A stretch of DNA of 64,000 nucleotides, taken from the NCBI GenBank assembly GCA_030248215.1, contig JASANG010001299.1, forward strand, positions 1 to 64,000. The letters are read 5' to 3'. Positions 47,157-59,200 of this stretch are shown piece by piece. The notes beneath the pieces are model-generated. The model saw nothing but the letters and a program-made list of their open reading frames with translations. It did no database searches and was not told where the DNA came from. The stretch comes from Enoplolaimus lenunculus. Its lineage: Eukaryota; Nematoda; Enoplea; Enoplida; Thoracostomopsidae. Numbering within the stretch: position 1 is the stretch's first letter; each line of letters starts with the position of its first letter. The position numbers and the translations under genes were made by a program.

Positions 47157-48782
47157 ACGTTACAATTCGCAAAGAAATCTCGCAAGGCATTTGTAAAATA
47201 ATGATCCATAAAACATTTTCATAGCATCACAATTCAAAAAAAGTTCACAAGCGAAGGCGCATAAAATATTAATTTGCCGTAGAAATTCTCAGAAATACGG
47301 CGAAAGAGATAGAAATGAATGCAAATTTAAACAAAGTACACATTGCTAAATTTTGAAAAATCTAAAGAAATCTCTGCGCGGTGTATTATCAGTTCACGCG
47401 CTACCAATTTGAAGCGTAGCAGCAGGATAAGCTGATAACGAAGGTTATAATTCTCTTTACTAGTAGTTAATAAACATTGTTTACTATCGCCCGTATCCTC
47501 CTATGTTTGAAGCACCGATCATTTCCAGTTGGTGTCAGATAGGGTCTAACCGGATATCCGGTTCCGTTTCAGGTAAAAATCGATGTCGATTTTAGTTATA
47601 GAAATACGGGAAATGAGGCAAGCTTTACTCTCAAAGTTATTTATGAACAACGTATTAATCTCGTAATTTTTCATTACAGGTATGAAGTTGTTTGAAATGA
47701 ACTAAAAATTACGAAATTCATTCAAAACCTTATAAATTGCGGCACATCCGTTGTTTTTCTTTAAAATTTAAGAAATCACGGAGAATATTTGAACGCCTCG
47801 ATTCTGTTAGCAGAAAAATTTAAACATCTTTTTTATATTTGAATATCCGTTTCCGTTTCTGTTATTTTAAATGTTCGAAATTCAGCATATTTCGTGCCTT
47901 TGATTTAACATACTTCTAAGTACCCAATTCTCAGAGGGGTGTAAACGGAAAAATCTTGGGCCCTTCCTGTATCAAGCATATATTGATGCAAACAGTGCCC
48001 AGTGTTCTTTAAATGCATTTATCATCTGTCATTAAATTGGTCCATGCCTGAAGGCACATAGACTTCAGGTGCGAGTACCGGATAGCATGAGTATTTCACA
48101 ACGTATTTTTTATCCAATTAGCGCAAAATAACGCGTGACTGCAACACCGGTTTGAAAAATTTTCACGCAAAACTAAAATCTCAAATTATTTCCTAAACAC
48201 ACGCCATATAAAAACTGTAAAATTTCAAAACACAAAAAGTATCCTACTCAACCGGGGAAAATCCGTGGTCCGCAGTACTGCTGGATTAGATGTCCGATTT
48301 GCACAATGGATTCTGCGGCGGTCCCGAAATTTTTGTCTTCAATGGTTTAACATTTTAAAATGTTTTTTCTCTGTTATCGTCTTTTAGTGTCATTAGAAGC
48401 AGGGTGCTTTTAACGGTGACAACGAAGACATATTCATCGAGATGTTTAAAAATACTTGAAAAAGGTCATTGTTAAAGGATATTGAACAGCTAAAATGATT
48501 TTCATACCCGCTACGCTCGCTAACAAACAAAACCTTTCAGATATGATTATCTCCTCCCGAAGTAAAACCTTGACAACACCATTGATTTCCAGTTGACACC
48601 ACTTGGGTTGACCTTTTCAAGCGTGAACGGTAATTAATTATGTTAAAACAGAGGTATGCGATTTAACAAATTTGTAGCGAATATTCTGGTAAAACTTCCT
48701 CTTTTATCTTTGTTGGTTCGTTGCATTGCAAACTTTTTCTAAATGAATTTTTCTATTTCATCTGAGATGTAATTTAAATTGA

Positions 48783-48993
48783 TTTTAGAATTTGAACCCT
48801 GGACTTTACACCATCATGCGCCATTATAATAGCTTGACGACTGAGCGTGAGTTGGCTCTCATGTCTTGTGGTGATTTCCTACTGGACACATCCGCAGCAT
48901 ACTTATTATTCATTCTGCGCATTGTGAGGTATTTCACGTATACAGTTTGCTTTCAGTTGTCCAGAGTATACTCTGAGTGAGAAAGGGTATTAT
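48783..48993 (-). repeat. tRNA-derived SINE, reverse copy
   Basis: TTTGAACCCTGGACTT is the reversed B-box region, and CAGAGTATACTCTGAGTGAG is the reversed leader seen at 15080. Confidence 0.7.
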
Positions 48994-50101
48994 TTCACCA
49001 TTTAAGAAACGGAAATTGAGGTTTGTAAACCCAAAAAACACAATATCGAGTTTCGGACACCTGAAATAGAAAATTTAATTTCGGATGCATATCTGGATTT
49101 AAAAAATATCCGATGCCCATCACTGATAGATTCATATAGAGAGAAAGAGCCAGCATAGATTTCATTTGGTTGTGGCACACGCGGATATCACGACAATTCG
49201 TCGCTCGACAAGTTTGGTATCCGAAATCTTGTCAACCTGCCGACCGGTTTCCCATCGTTGTTTCTTTGGGAATATGCATGTTGCATACGTTGCTCTAAAG
49301 CATTAACAACACTGCAAAAGCTTCAAGGGCGAGAACTGTGTCCCGTGCTCTGATGAATCGTTCCGTCAAACAGGCAAAGAATTTTTTGAAGTTCAAAGAA
49401 TTCCATGTTAGCAAAAATATTTGTCTTCTCTAAATTTCTGATTGTTTCATAATTATGATTTTATGGTCGCGGGGCTGTAGTGTACAATGGAAACACTAGC
49501 AACCTAGTTTTTTTAATTAATATACTTTATTTTATTAGGACCTAAAGCCTCGCTCCAACAGAATGAACCAAAATTAAGTATCGAGAGTTTTTCAGGGGGT
49601 TTTGTTTGGGATTAAATGTGTTAAACACTGCAATTCCGTTGTTATCTTGATGGTCAATGTTACTTTGAGTAAACGTAACACTACTAAATTGCATATATTT
49701 ATATATACATACATATATTTATAGTTTATATATAATCCTAACCCTAAGGTTTAGCACGTACGGATGGACCTAAACGTTAACCTGAACCTAATGCTAAGCA
49801 TAAAAATCAGTTTTGGGCTCGTTGGCCATCTGGAAACTGGTCCTGTTTTTAAAAATTTGGTTTTAGCTCACAATCATCTGATACCTGTTGTCAACACTTA
49901 AACCTGTTAATGTCTCCGATTTATTTTTCGGTAATATAATCTCCGAAAATTCTCAGTGTTGTTTTGACTTTTAACCCAAGCAAAATTTTGCGCCTTTGGG
50001 GTCAACATATTACAGTATGATCTTCGCTTCATTGTCAATATAGACCTCAATTATTACAGATCACTCTCCATGGTAAAAATTTGTGCTTTTTACGCCTAGG
50101 C

Positions 50102-50250
50102 AGGCCCGTAGCAGCTCAAAATTTTTGGGGGCTAAAAATTTTATAAAGGACCACGTAAGGATTTCAGATAACTAAACAAACAAGGTTGAACCTTTTCCAT
50201 TGCGCGAAAATTTTTGCCAAGGGAAGCTAAAAGCCCATTATCTCCTCTAT
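50102..50250. mobile_element. GGCCCGTAGCCA inverted-repeat element, diverged
   Basis: AGGCCCGTAGCAGCTCAAAA and ACAAGGTTGAACCTTTTCC are family landmarks; the right end is weak. Confidence 0.6.
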
Positions 50251-50339
50251 CTGGTTTCGAGCCTGCACCCAGCCTGCATGGCCGCCTTCATGTGGTTTTA
50301 AAACACCTCAAAATTTTGTTAATTTTTTAATTTAAAAAA

Positions 50340-51010
50340 TTGTTTTTTTTTCTGTTTTTTTTTCTCACAATTGTATGGTTTAAAAGAGCGAAGATAATAG
50401 GCACGTCACAAATATGTCAATCCCCCCGGCGAACATATGGAATGTTGTCTTTGCAGTTAACAAAAAAGAATTCTGGTTTGTATTTTTTATACAGTGGGGT
50501 TGGATGGCTGCTATTTGTCCTACAGGGTTGGGCGTATACAAAAATTGTGGTAACTATTTTCGCTGGGGGGGCGCATACGAGCAGGACAGTGGGGTGCATT
50601 CCGCCGAAATTTTTGAAATGCACGAAAAAAGTTATTTTACTGATTGTTGAACGCACGGAAAACCTTTAGACATTCGAAGTTAACCCCTCATGAAACGAAA
50701 TCATTGCTACACACCTGGTAGCAATGGTATTACTCTTACAGAGGAAATTTGCCCAAGAGGGAAGCTGGTGCATAGAGGTGTTGCAATTGGTTTGAAAGGG
50801 TGTTTCAAGGGGACGGTAATGAAATGTCACTGGGATGGTATTAAAATGAATGCGAAACATGCTGCGTTTATTATGGGAAAATGGCTCAGTCTGGCCCCCA
50901 GAAGATTTTACTGTGTTTCTTTAACAAGTTTCAGCCTTGCATTTGGAAACTATGAAAAATACCCAGTCAAGTCTTATCCTAAAAATTTCCTTGGACCACT
51001 CTAAAAATGT
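50340..51010 (+). other. Overlapping open frames, unrecognised
   Basis: Frames of 78-109 codons overlap here in two phases (WFVFFIQWGWMAAICPTGLG; GIKMNAKHAAFIMGKW). Both have some protein character, but no splice plan, signal or known motif was found. Possibly a decayed insertion or a chance opening. Confidence 0.25.
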
Positions 51011-51754
51011 TATGCTGACCAGAGGCCTGAGAACGTGATACCAGGCAGTTTTCATTGAATAATAGCGGAAATATCCCCCAAAATTACTGAAAACTTGAAA
51101 CAAGGAGCTTTTACTCGCTGTAAAATAGCCTGCAGAGGTCAAAAAATTTTCTCGATTTCTACGCTCGTGCGACAAAACATCCTGGCTACGCCACTATAAA
51201 TTGTACCAAACTCTTCACCGAGTGCAAATGTGATTTTGAGCGATATATAATTTTTTAACAATGTTTAGGCAACGCTTTGCTTTTCGATGATTGGTTGATT
51301 AATGAACGTTGATATTGACTTTTATAGCCAGAGGGGCTGTGTGCTTATCTGGTAGTGTATTTGTGCGGTTAACAAAAAACTGCCGAACGCAACCTAACGC
51401 GAGAATAATGAATAGGTTATTGTACGCTACCAGGGCGTTAAAGGTGTGTTCCAGGTAGCATAGGCCTCAAATGATTTCGGTCTTCGAGATAATTTGTTTC
51501 GGAAATATTTTGAAGTTTGCGGATTTACAATTTTGTTCCACAGTCTAACGAATCACGTGTAACGTTGCTGGTAACGAACAGTTTCGTTTATCCTGTTTTA
51601 ATTTGCCGAATTATCTTTGCGATTAGAAGAATTTAGATTGCTTTTGTAATTTAGCTTGCACAAAGTTCTACCTCAAAATTTAAAGTTGTGGTAAAGTTTA
51701 ATTACCTTCAGATCTGAAAGGAAGATAAATTGTTTTACAGTAAACTACACCAGC

Positions 51755-51925
51755 GGGTTCGTAGCCAAGGGAGAGCAGGGGAAGGGCTCAACCCTCTTGG
51801 AATCATTTCGCCCACCCCTAGAAAATTTTCAACCTTGCTTGTAAGTCAACGAAAACCCTTGCATGCCTATCCGGCAAAATTTTAACCCCCTAGCAAGCTG
51901 AGGTGTCTACTGGCTTGCACTTAAC
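51755..51925. mobile_element. GGCCCGTAGCCA inverted-repeat element
   Basis: GGTTCGTAGCCAAGGGAGAG, TTTTCAACCTTGCTTGTAAG, AACGAAAACCCTTGCATGCC, and AGCAAGCTGAGGTGTCTAC at the right. Confidence 0.78.
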
Positions 51926-53029
51926 AATCTCATTATGTTGGGGAGAGGCAAATATTTGCATGTAAAACTTTTTATGTTACAGAATGTTTGTAATCCCTTG
52001 CTGTACCCTTTTTGGTTACGAACTGCTTTTGAGCATTAACTACTTTTTATAAAATTTAGTATTTATAATTCTAACAGTGTAATCCTTATCAAAAGAGGAC
52101 AAATTAGACTTTTTAATAAGTGAATCATAAAACGTAATTATAAATTTTTTCAAAGATATTTGTAACGATTGATTCGTAATTACAAGCGAGAACTCCAAGC
52201 TTCTTACCATGCTTGCAGCACAAGTTCGAGGCAGTACAGTAAACCAGCGGCACATCGATGAAGCTCAAACGTCAACAAAATTGTCAGGTAAGGAACTAAA
52301 ATCAAAAACTACACAAATAGGCTGCCTTTTATTCTCCAATTCTCTCAAAGTCGACGTTTGCCCAAAATGGTATAAAATTTTAGAAAATTGGAACCCATAT
52401 TTCAGAGCATCTCATAGCCTTCACTGATCGTTTCACACTCAAATTTGCAGTTTTGAAAATTTAGATTTTTATAGTCTCATGTTTGAAGAAGATCCTGCAA
52501 TGAAAAATACTTGACAACAAATGTTACAACACCATATTGTGGTGGTTCTATCTTTTCGATTACGTTAAGCGCTGTCTGCCACTATCCAGCCCCTGTTTAC
52601 ATGGCACGAAATATCAAAATTTAAGCAAAAAGTTTACTTTATAGAAAAAAAAACGAAAATGGATAGCGATCAGAGTAACGGAGACGGAAAACACAATATA
52701 AAAGTTTCAAAGATGTTTTATTTTCCTACCAACGTAATTGAGACACACAAAACTTTTTAAGGTTCTGGATTAATTTCGTGTTTTTTATATCAAACAATCG
52801 CATCATATCCATAATGGAAAATTGCAAATTAAAACGCTATTTCTCACTAATTTCGAGCATAAAAATAACGGAATTTACGGTTTTTTCTGTAACGGAAACG
52901 GACAATGCATTAAAGAGATAACAAAGCGAAAATTGTATATTAATTTAAGATTTTCCATTCGTTAAGGAGTTTTGTCCGCATTATTAGGGTTGCGTTATGG
53001 TTTTTAATTATTTTATTGACGTCTGGCGT

Positions 53030-53535
53030 CGTACATCACTCGTACGAGCCCTTCGTGACCCGTACGGTGCCGTCCGTCACCATCCGGCGCCGTCCGTCAT
53101 GGTGCGTTTTAGCACGCAAATTACTCGCGTACAATAGTGTATGGTGTCGGACGGTGGAGCGGCGCCGTACTGTGAGGCCGTGACGGACAGCGCCGCACGG
53201 GTGACGGACGACGCCGTACAAGAGACGAACGGCGCCGTACGGGTGACGAACTGCAACGTACTTTTGACGGACGGCGCCGTACAAATGATGTAGTGCGCCG
53301 CACGGATGACAGACGGCGCCGAACAAATGACGTACTGCGCCGGACGGATAACGCACGGCGTCGGACGGATGACGCACGGCGTCGGACGGATGACGCACGG
53401 CGTCGGACGGATGACGCATGGCGTCGGACGGATGACGCACGGCGCCGGACTGATGACGCACGGCGCCGGACGGATGACACACGGCGCCGGACGGATGACT
53501 GACTTCGCCGGACGGATGACTGACGGCGCCAGTTT
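53030..53535. repeat. GACGGAC family array with 21-bp minisatellite
   Basis: From about 53280 to 53520 a 21-bp unit (GACGGATGACGCACGGCGTCG) runs about ten times; unlike its flanks it is very GC-rich. The left part has diverged, inverted-sense units (CGTCCGTCACCATCCGGCGC). Related to the arms of 15288-16276. Confidence 0.88.
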
Positions 53536-54155
53536 CAACTACTATTCGGTTAGTTCTTGCGAATTTTCGAAATTTTTTTGATTGTCATTCCTTTAAATCA
53601 ACTGTTAAGAATGACGGAAAATCAACATGAAGCCAAATTTGAGGCCGTTGACACTGATCCACTGTTGCTGTTTGGTAAGTTCAGCAAGTTCAGCTTTAAT
53701 CCCGTTTTATCCACATTGCTAAAATAGGTTTTAGTTGCGATTTTCCCACGTTCATCCTTTGTGAAAATGATTTTGAGAAAATCGTACCATTTTCCCTGTT
53801 GTGTTGCTTTTCTATTTTTCAAGTTTTGTGTTGACAAATTTTTCCACAGTTGTTTACTGTACCTATTTCGCAAGTAGTCGGCCCTGGAAGCAGGAATTGT
53901 TACTAGAAGGCTCAAAAGATTTCTAGAAAGGTAACTCAAAATGTTCTTCAACCAGAATTGTTTAGATGTTGTCGAAAAATTTTGGTCAAAGAACTTGAAG
54001 ATAGAATGTGCGCAAGAATTTGTACCTTCACAATTCGGTTGCCGTTCTGGCAGAGGTGTTAAAAAATTAACGCAAAGGCATGACCGCGCACAAAGTTGTC
54101 ACATTTTGCTTTTAAGCTAAACTAATTTGATAGCGTTCTTCACCTTTACTCTTTA

Positions 54156-54307
54156 CTGTAGTGAACCGAATAAGAGGGGGTAATAAGCGCAGGGGGGTCC
54201 CTGGTTAAACATATGCAACAGTTCGTAACCGAATAACAGGTGGTGTACCCTCTGGAGAAGCCAAATACATATCAGTTCTTTTTCCCCTTGAAATCGGGTC
54301 ACTACAG
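54156..54307. mobile_element. GTGACCCGAATAAGAGGGGG-type element, short, with TTA target duplication
   Basis: CTGTAGTGAACCGAATAAGA and ATCGGGTCACTACAG are inverted ends, flanked by TTA on both sides (54153-54155 and 54308-54310). A 152-bp internally deleted member of the family at 46779. Confidence 0.85.
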
Positions 54308-54692
54308 TTATGTGAAGCGCATTTCTAACCTGATTTCAAAACTTGTGCGTTTCGTTTATTTCGAAGTATCGATTTTTGTAAATTTTCCAATTTTCTCTTC
54401 GTATCAAGTCAATCTGTAAATTTTGTTTATTTTTTAAATTATGCTGTTTTACTTACAGAATAAAATTTGAATTTTTTCCCAAACCTTTGTGCAGTGTATA
54501 ATTCTTGCTTTTTGCCTAGCATGTTTCTGTCACATTACAAGTTCTACATTTTGTGTTTTGCTACTTATTTGGGCAGTTTGCTGGTATGTAGCCAGAGGAG
54601 GCCAGGTGGGTATTGTCCCGTCTGGAAGAACTTTAGCCTCGTAGAAAATTTTCAACCTTGCTGGTAAGTCATCGACAACCTTTGTATGCCCA

Positions 54693-55706
54693 TGTCACAG
54701 GTGCATTTTCCCCGCGTCCATTTTCCCCATGAAAAAATCCACCTAGATGCAATTTTCCCCCCGGAAAATTTCATCTAGTTGCATTTTTTCCACAGAAAAA
54801 TCCATTTAGGTGTATTTTCCCCCGGAAAAAACCGATCTAGGTGCATTTTTTCAGAGGAAAAATTCAACTAGGTGTATTTTGCGCCCCGAAAAATTCCATC
54901 GAGGTCCATTTTGCCAACCAAGGATTACACTAAATGCGTGTGTACTATATTGTAACGCATGTATATTATGTACATAATGAATACATGATATATTTACATG
55001 GTTTTATATATTGTTCTTTTTCATGCTTTAGTTACAAAATCGTAATGGTCTTCATTCAAGTGATCCAGGTAAATAACTTTGTCGGTTTTTGTTTGTCCCC
55101 CAATTAGAGTGGGGATGAATGACAGCCATCTTTTCTTGTTTTCGGCATATCCAACGCTGGAGAAAAATTTAATCTCAGTGGAAAGCAAATGAGCTGTGGC
55201 TAAAATTTCGCAATCTGTAGCCCAAATTCCATTATCATTCATACCCGAGTCGTCCAAAAATGTTTGAATATTGTCACCGTAATAGTTGTTTAAAGAGACA
55301 TTTACCCGGGTTCATCTTCTGACAAGTCACGCAGGATCACACATAATCACGAATACTGTCTTTCACTGATCTGTCCCAACTGTCCCGCTGTCCCAATTAT
55401 ATTTTTTGTATGTACTCCTGGTACATTGCTGTCCAGGGAAAATGGGACGGGTACTCCTGGTACATTTCTGTTCCGGAAAATGCGACGGCCTTTAGGGCAA
55501 CATTGGCCGTGAAAATGAAGGAAACGGATAGTGATCAAAATAACGGAAACTAAAACGGAAAACAGATCGTTAAGTAAAAAAGTTTAGTTCTAATATTCCC
55601 AAGTACATTTCCCTGGTATGTATCAAGTTGGACTATTCCGGGGGAAAATGCACCTAGTTGGATTTTTCCGGGGGGAAAATGGACGGGGGAAAATGCACCT
55701 GTGACA
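54693..55706. mobile_element. 1014-bp DNA transposon with TGTCACAGGTGCATTTTCCCC ends, carrying an OTU-like protease fragment
   Basis: The left end TGTCACAGGTGCATTTTCCC and the right end read on the other strand are the same for about 36 bp. A 4-bp target duplication CCCA flanks it (54689-54692 and 55707-55710). Inside each end, units of 'TAGGTGCATTTTCCCCC' are repeated in opposite sense. No transposase is visible, so it is non-autonomous. Confidence 0.88.
55021..55290 (-). pseudogene. C-terminal part of an OTU-like cysteine protease domain, inside the 54693-55706 transposon
   Basis: The frame reads NDNGIWATDCEILATAHLLS, then WLSFIP, then VIYLDHLNEDHYDFV. This fits the OTU pattern G-x-W-x-x-x-x-E-I-x-A-x-A, a W-x-x-F/Y-x-P segment, then I-x-L then H-Y-D/N-x-V with the catalytic His. 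The region that should hold the catalytic Cys is not present in frame, so it is a fragment. OTU domains are known in several DNA transposon families. Confidence 0.65.
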
Positions 55707-55944
55707 CCCATTCTGAAACGATTTGTGCCCCTAACAAGGTGAGCTGGCTATGTGATCGCCAGCTGGCCGTTTGTTCTTTCTGTTTGTACGCTCCGGATTA
55801 AACATATCTTGGTTGAGACGAGAAGAAAAATATTTTAAGAAGTTCAAAACCATGTTTTACTGTAAAGTTTGTGAAAATTTTCTCACTCGATACGCCGGCT
55901 CGCACAAAACTATTAAACCAGGATAATATAGCTTCATTATCAAA

Positions 55945-56236
55945 ATGAAATTTTGGTTTCAATCCGTATTCGTTTCTATTTTAGGCATCCACAAACGGCA
56001 ATCGCGATTCGCAGAATTCTACAAGAATTCGCCTAAATTTCGTTGTTTTTGCCTGTATTCCGCGTTCGCTTTGTTTATCATTGTGGGCGCTGGACTGTTT
56101 TTCATTATCGAACATTACTGGACACACGAGCCGTACACTCTTGATCCTTGGATGGGATACAACGCCAACTATTGTTTGGGGCACCATTCTTTTTGGGGAG
56201 CAGTGTTCTATGCCCTGAGTGCGGCGTCTTCTATAG
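55945..56236 (+). CDS. K2P-like exon 1: TM1 and pore helix 1
   Basis: TM1 (YSAFALFIIVGAGLFFIIEH) has the family's 'G-A-L-x-F-x-x-x-E' ending. The extracellular stretch to the pore helix is only about 27 residues with one Cys (NYCLG), whereas K2P caps are usually near 60. Pore helix FWGAVFYALSAASSI follows. The exon ends in phase 1 at GTAAGT. The ATG at 55945 has an A at -3. The TATTTTAG just before 55985 could instead be an acceptor for an unseen first exon. Confidence 0.8.
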
Positions 56237-59200
56237 GTAAGTGGTAATGGAGTGAGGCTGCGATTCATGTAAAGATTAGGGGCGGACCTTTGCGCGCGAC
56301 TGCAATACAGTAAGTATAAGTTTTAGACTATTTCTTGCTTAGGCTGAGGTTTAGGCTTAGACTTAGGTATAGGCTTATCCTTACGCTGACGCTTAGGTTT
56401 AGGCTTAAGTTTAGGGACCCATGTTACTTTTAAGGCCATGCTTGTTTCTGGTGGGTCAGTAAAAGAATAAGCTTAGATTCTAGACTGCATTTTTTGCTTA
56501 GGCTTAGGCTTAGGCTTAGGAATGCGCTTTTGCAACGCTTAGGCTTATGCTTAGTCTTTGGAACACGTTTAATCTACTGTTACGGCCCAAAATGTCACAT
56601 TGACCAGTTTAGGTATAGACAGACATTTTAACTAACTAATTTCTCTTCACTTAAGACTTTAGTTCCGGCTCGAGATCCTGTAAATTTTGTTGACATTTGG
56701 CTCCTGTTCCGGTATTTCTTACCTCCGTTTGCAGACTAATCGAGATAATTTGCGATACAGTTCGTTGGTTAAATCGATAATGTATATGGGATCGTATCAT
56801 ATCTATGTAACTGAATGGCACCAAAGTTACCACGAATCGGTTTAAACTGTTCGAAATTCATATTCCCATAACTTGTACCCCACCAGTCGTTGAAGCGTTC
56901 CTTCCCACATTCATCGCTGGATTGGCGTGCGATTGCGATGCAAGATAACGGTAGCAGATAATCTTTGCTACCAGCTCCACATCGGCACCGGCGAGTTGAA
57001 GCATTCGGTGGCTGCAGATAAGACACCAACATTAGTCAGCCAGTCATTTCTTCCTTACGCTCGCAGTAAATTTGGTCGCGTTTGTTTTTCTCCATGATTC
57101 AGAAACTTCGCTTATACAGGCCTGCCCACCATGAAACAGAGAGGCTAAAAGACTGTGAACAAATGTTTAAAATTTCAGTTTCACACGATGTGAATATTTT
57201 TAAGATACTTAAGGGACCGAAAAAAATTTCGTTCTTGGCTTTTCATTATATTTTTTCGGAAGCTGGGACCGAAGTGATGAATAATCACTAGTGATGAGTA
57301 TTGAATATACTTTCTATGCACTTGCTTTAGAACAACAATATTAACTGAACCGTTAACAATACCAGAACCAGGTGGCGCCGAATCCACGATTTCAAACATT
57401 ACGAATCCGAAGCTATTACGATTTTGTCAAATACGACTGTGAATTTTAACCTTTAATTCGCAAAATCTGTTCAAATACATACTATTGTACAAATTAAACA
57501 TGTAGCGACTTGACATACCTGCCGTATCACTCAGGAATTTAGATTTCATACAAGCAATAAAACACTACGAATTTGGATCGCTGATGCCAGATAACATTAT
57601 GAAATCGTTTCAAAATACCATTTTAACGGCGTCATTTTCGAATAATCTATGGACGTGTCTCTGAGGAAAATAATTGAGTGGTAGGATAGTAACCCTGCCA
57701 GTGAAAGATACCAAAAAGTTTACAATAGTAATGATAAATATCGGCCTAAACAAAAAACGTAGGCCTAGGCGAATTTTCAAGGGAAACATCTGATTTGGGG
57801 AATCTGCCTGTTACGTCAGGCTTACAATCGACTTACCGCAGAGGTGATCCGGTAGCCTGGCATGACAGCAGCCGGGTTTACCTATGCTGTACGTTAATTC
57901 TAAAGTTTGCTAGGGTGGTTATTTATCCGTAGAATTTCGTGGGCGGGTGTTCCAAATATAGAACATAAAAGCTGGATCTCTCGATCCATTGGGTATCATT
58001 TCGTAAACAAAATTTTTTTGTGGATATGATAAAGTATGCTCTAAAGGTTAATTGCAATTATGAATTTTAGCATTTGGTCAACTTCGTGTTTGCAACAACG
58101 TATCCCGAGTGATAACACTATGCTATTCTGCAATTGGCTTACCGTTTCTAGTCTACATCCTGGCTGATTTAGGGGGTCGATTTTGCTATACCCTTGTTAC
58201 TTTGTACGGGTGCTTTTTGAAGCTTACTGCGAGACTGCGCGTTGTAATTAGACTCAAGCGTAAGCAACTGTATCAGCGGCATTGTGAACGCATGGAAGCT
58301 AATAAAGTAACAAGGTAAGAAGCTGATACAAAAGTAACGGGAGGAGGGAGGGGTCCGTATGCGTCCTATCAGAAAATTTGTTATGAAAAAATGGCAAGAG
58401 TCTTACGTACCGCGCAAATTTTAAATTTTGTACAAATATATATTTGCGTTTATCAACTGTTTAACATGACCTGTGCCATTTTAATAATTTATTTTATGTT
58501 CTCTTATATCAAAGTTTTCACAGCTAATGACATGAATTGAAAGACCAATTTGAGTTTAAGGGGCGTAACTGTAGGATAGAAATGTTGCAACGCCTAAGCG
58601 TAAAGACTCAGCGTACTTATAAGCCTATAAAACCAGTCTAAAGCTTAAGATTACTCTCTTCTAGTCTCATGAAAATATGGTTCGCCCCTTAAATGTAACA
58701 CGGACCATTTAAACTGTTTGCTACAATTTCTCGGAAGTTCATTCCATCACTATATAATGCACACTCTCGTGTGTACCTCGTTTTTGGATCAGCTGCCACG
58801 TATCCTGGTGATATCTCACAAAGTGCCCTATCTTACAGGCGTCAGACGTGGTTGGGCTTGTATACTCTAGCCGCCCACTTAATGGGGATCAAAGGGGGCA
58901 TTTTAAATATGGAAATGAAACTTATTTGACAAAGTGTACTGTTATGACCCAAATAAGAGAGGAGGGCTGCTGTTTATTTGGCCTCTCCAGAGGGTACCCC
59001 CCTTGTTATTCGGTTACGGACTGTTATTGATTTTTAACCCACGCTCCGCCGCCCTTCGTTACTGATATATATCCGGTACTGCAATTATCCGTTGAATTAA
59101 ACGTTTATTTGTCTTGTGTCGATAGCTTGAGCGATAATACAAGGTTATACTTACGAATATACTTTAAAAGTTTAAGTACGCTTTAAAGTTTCGAACTCAA

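Larger units (their letters stand above)
54585..55765. mobile_element. GGCCCGTAGCCA element split by a younger insertion
   Basis: The left half (TATGTAGCCAGAGGAGGCCA, TTTTCAACCTTGCTGGTAAG, CCTTTGTATGCCCA) and the right half (CCCATTCTGAAACGATTTGT, AAGGTGAGCTGGCTATG) make one family member once the 54693-55706 insertion is set aside. Confidence 0.8.
46322..55944. other. Intergenic region between the divergent LLTP and K2P-like genes
   Basis: No gene recognised. It holds the repeats listed separately. Stretches 47160-48780, 49000-50100 and 51200-51750 show nothing I can name beyond AT-rich sequence and traces of GCTTAGG elements. The start-proximal promoters of the two genes should lie at its ends, but no TATA-type signal could be trusted. 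Confidence 0.6.

Noticed and set aside
53280-53520. CRISPR array
   Set aside because: The 21-bp units are contiguous without spacers, and the host is eukaryotic.
53036-53581. Five long overlapping open frames on both strands
   Set aside because: They are a product of the 21-bp minisatellite, whose unit contains no stop in several frames. The peptides are simple repeats with no independent protein character.
56264-56600. True telomere or subtelomere tract
   Set aside because: The TTAGGC-like hexamers are degenerate, lie inside a dispersed element with defined ends, and occur at about 20 interior sites.
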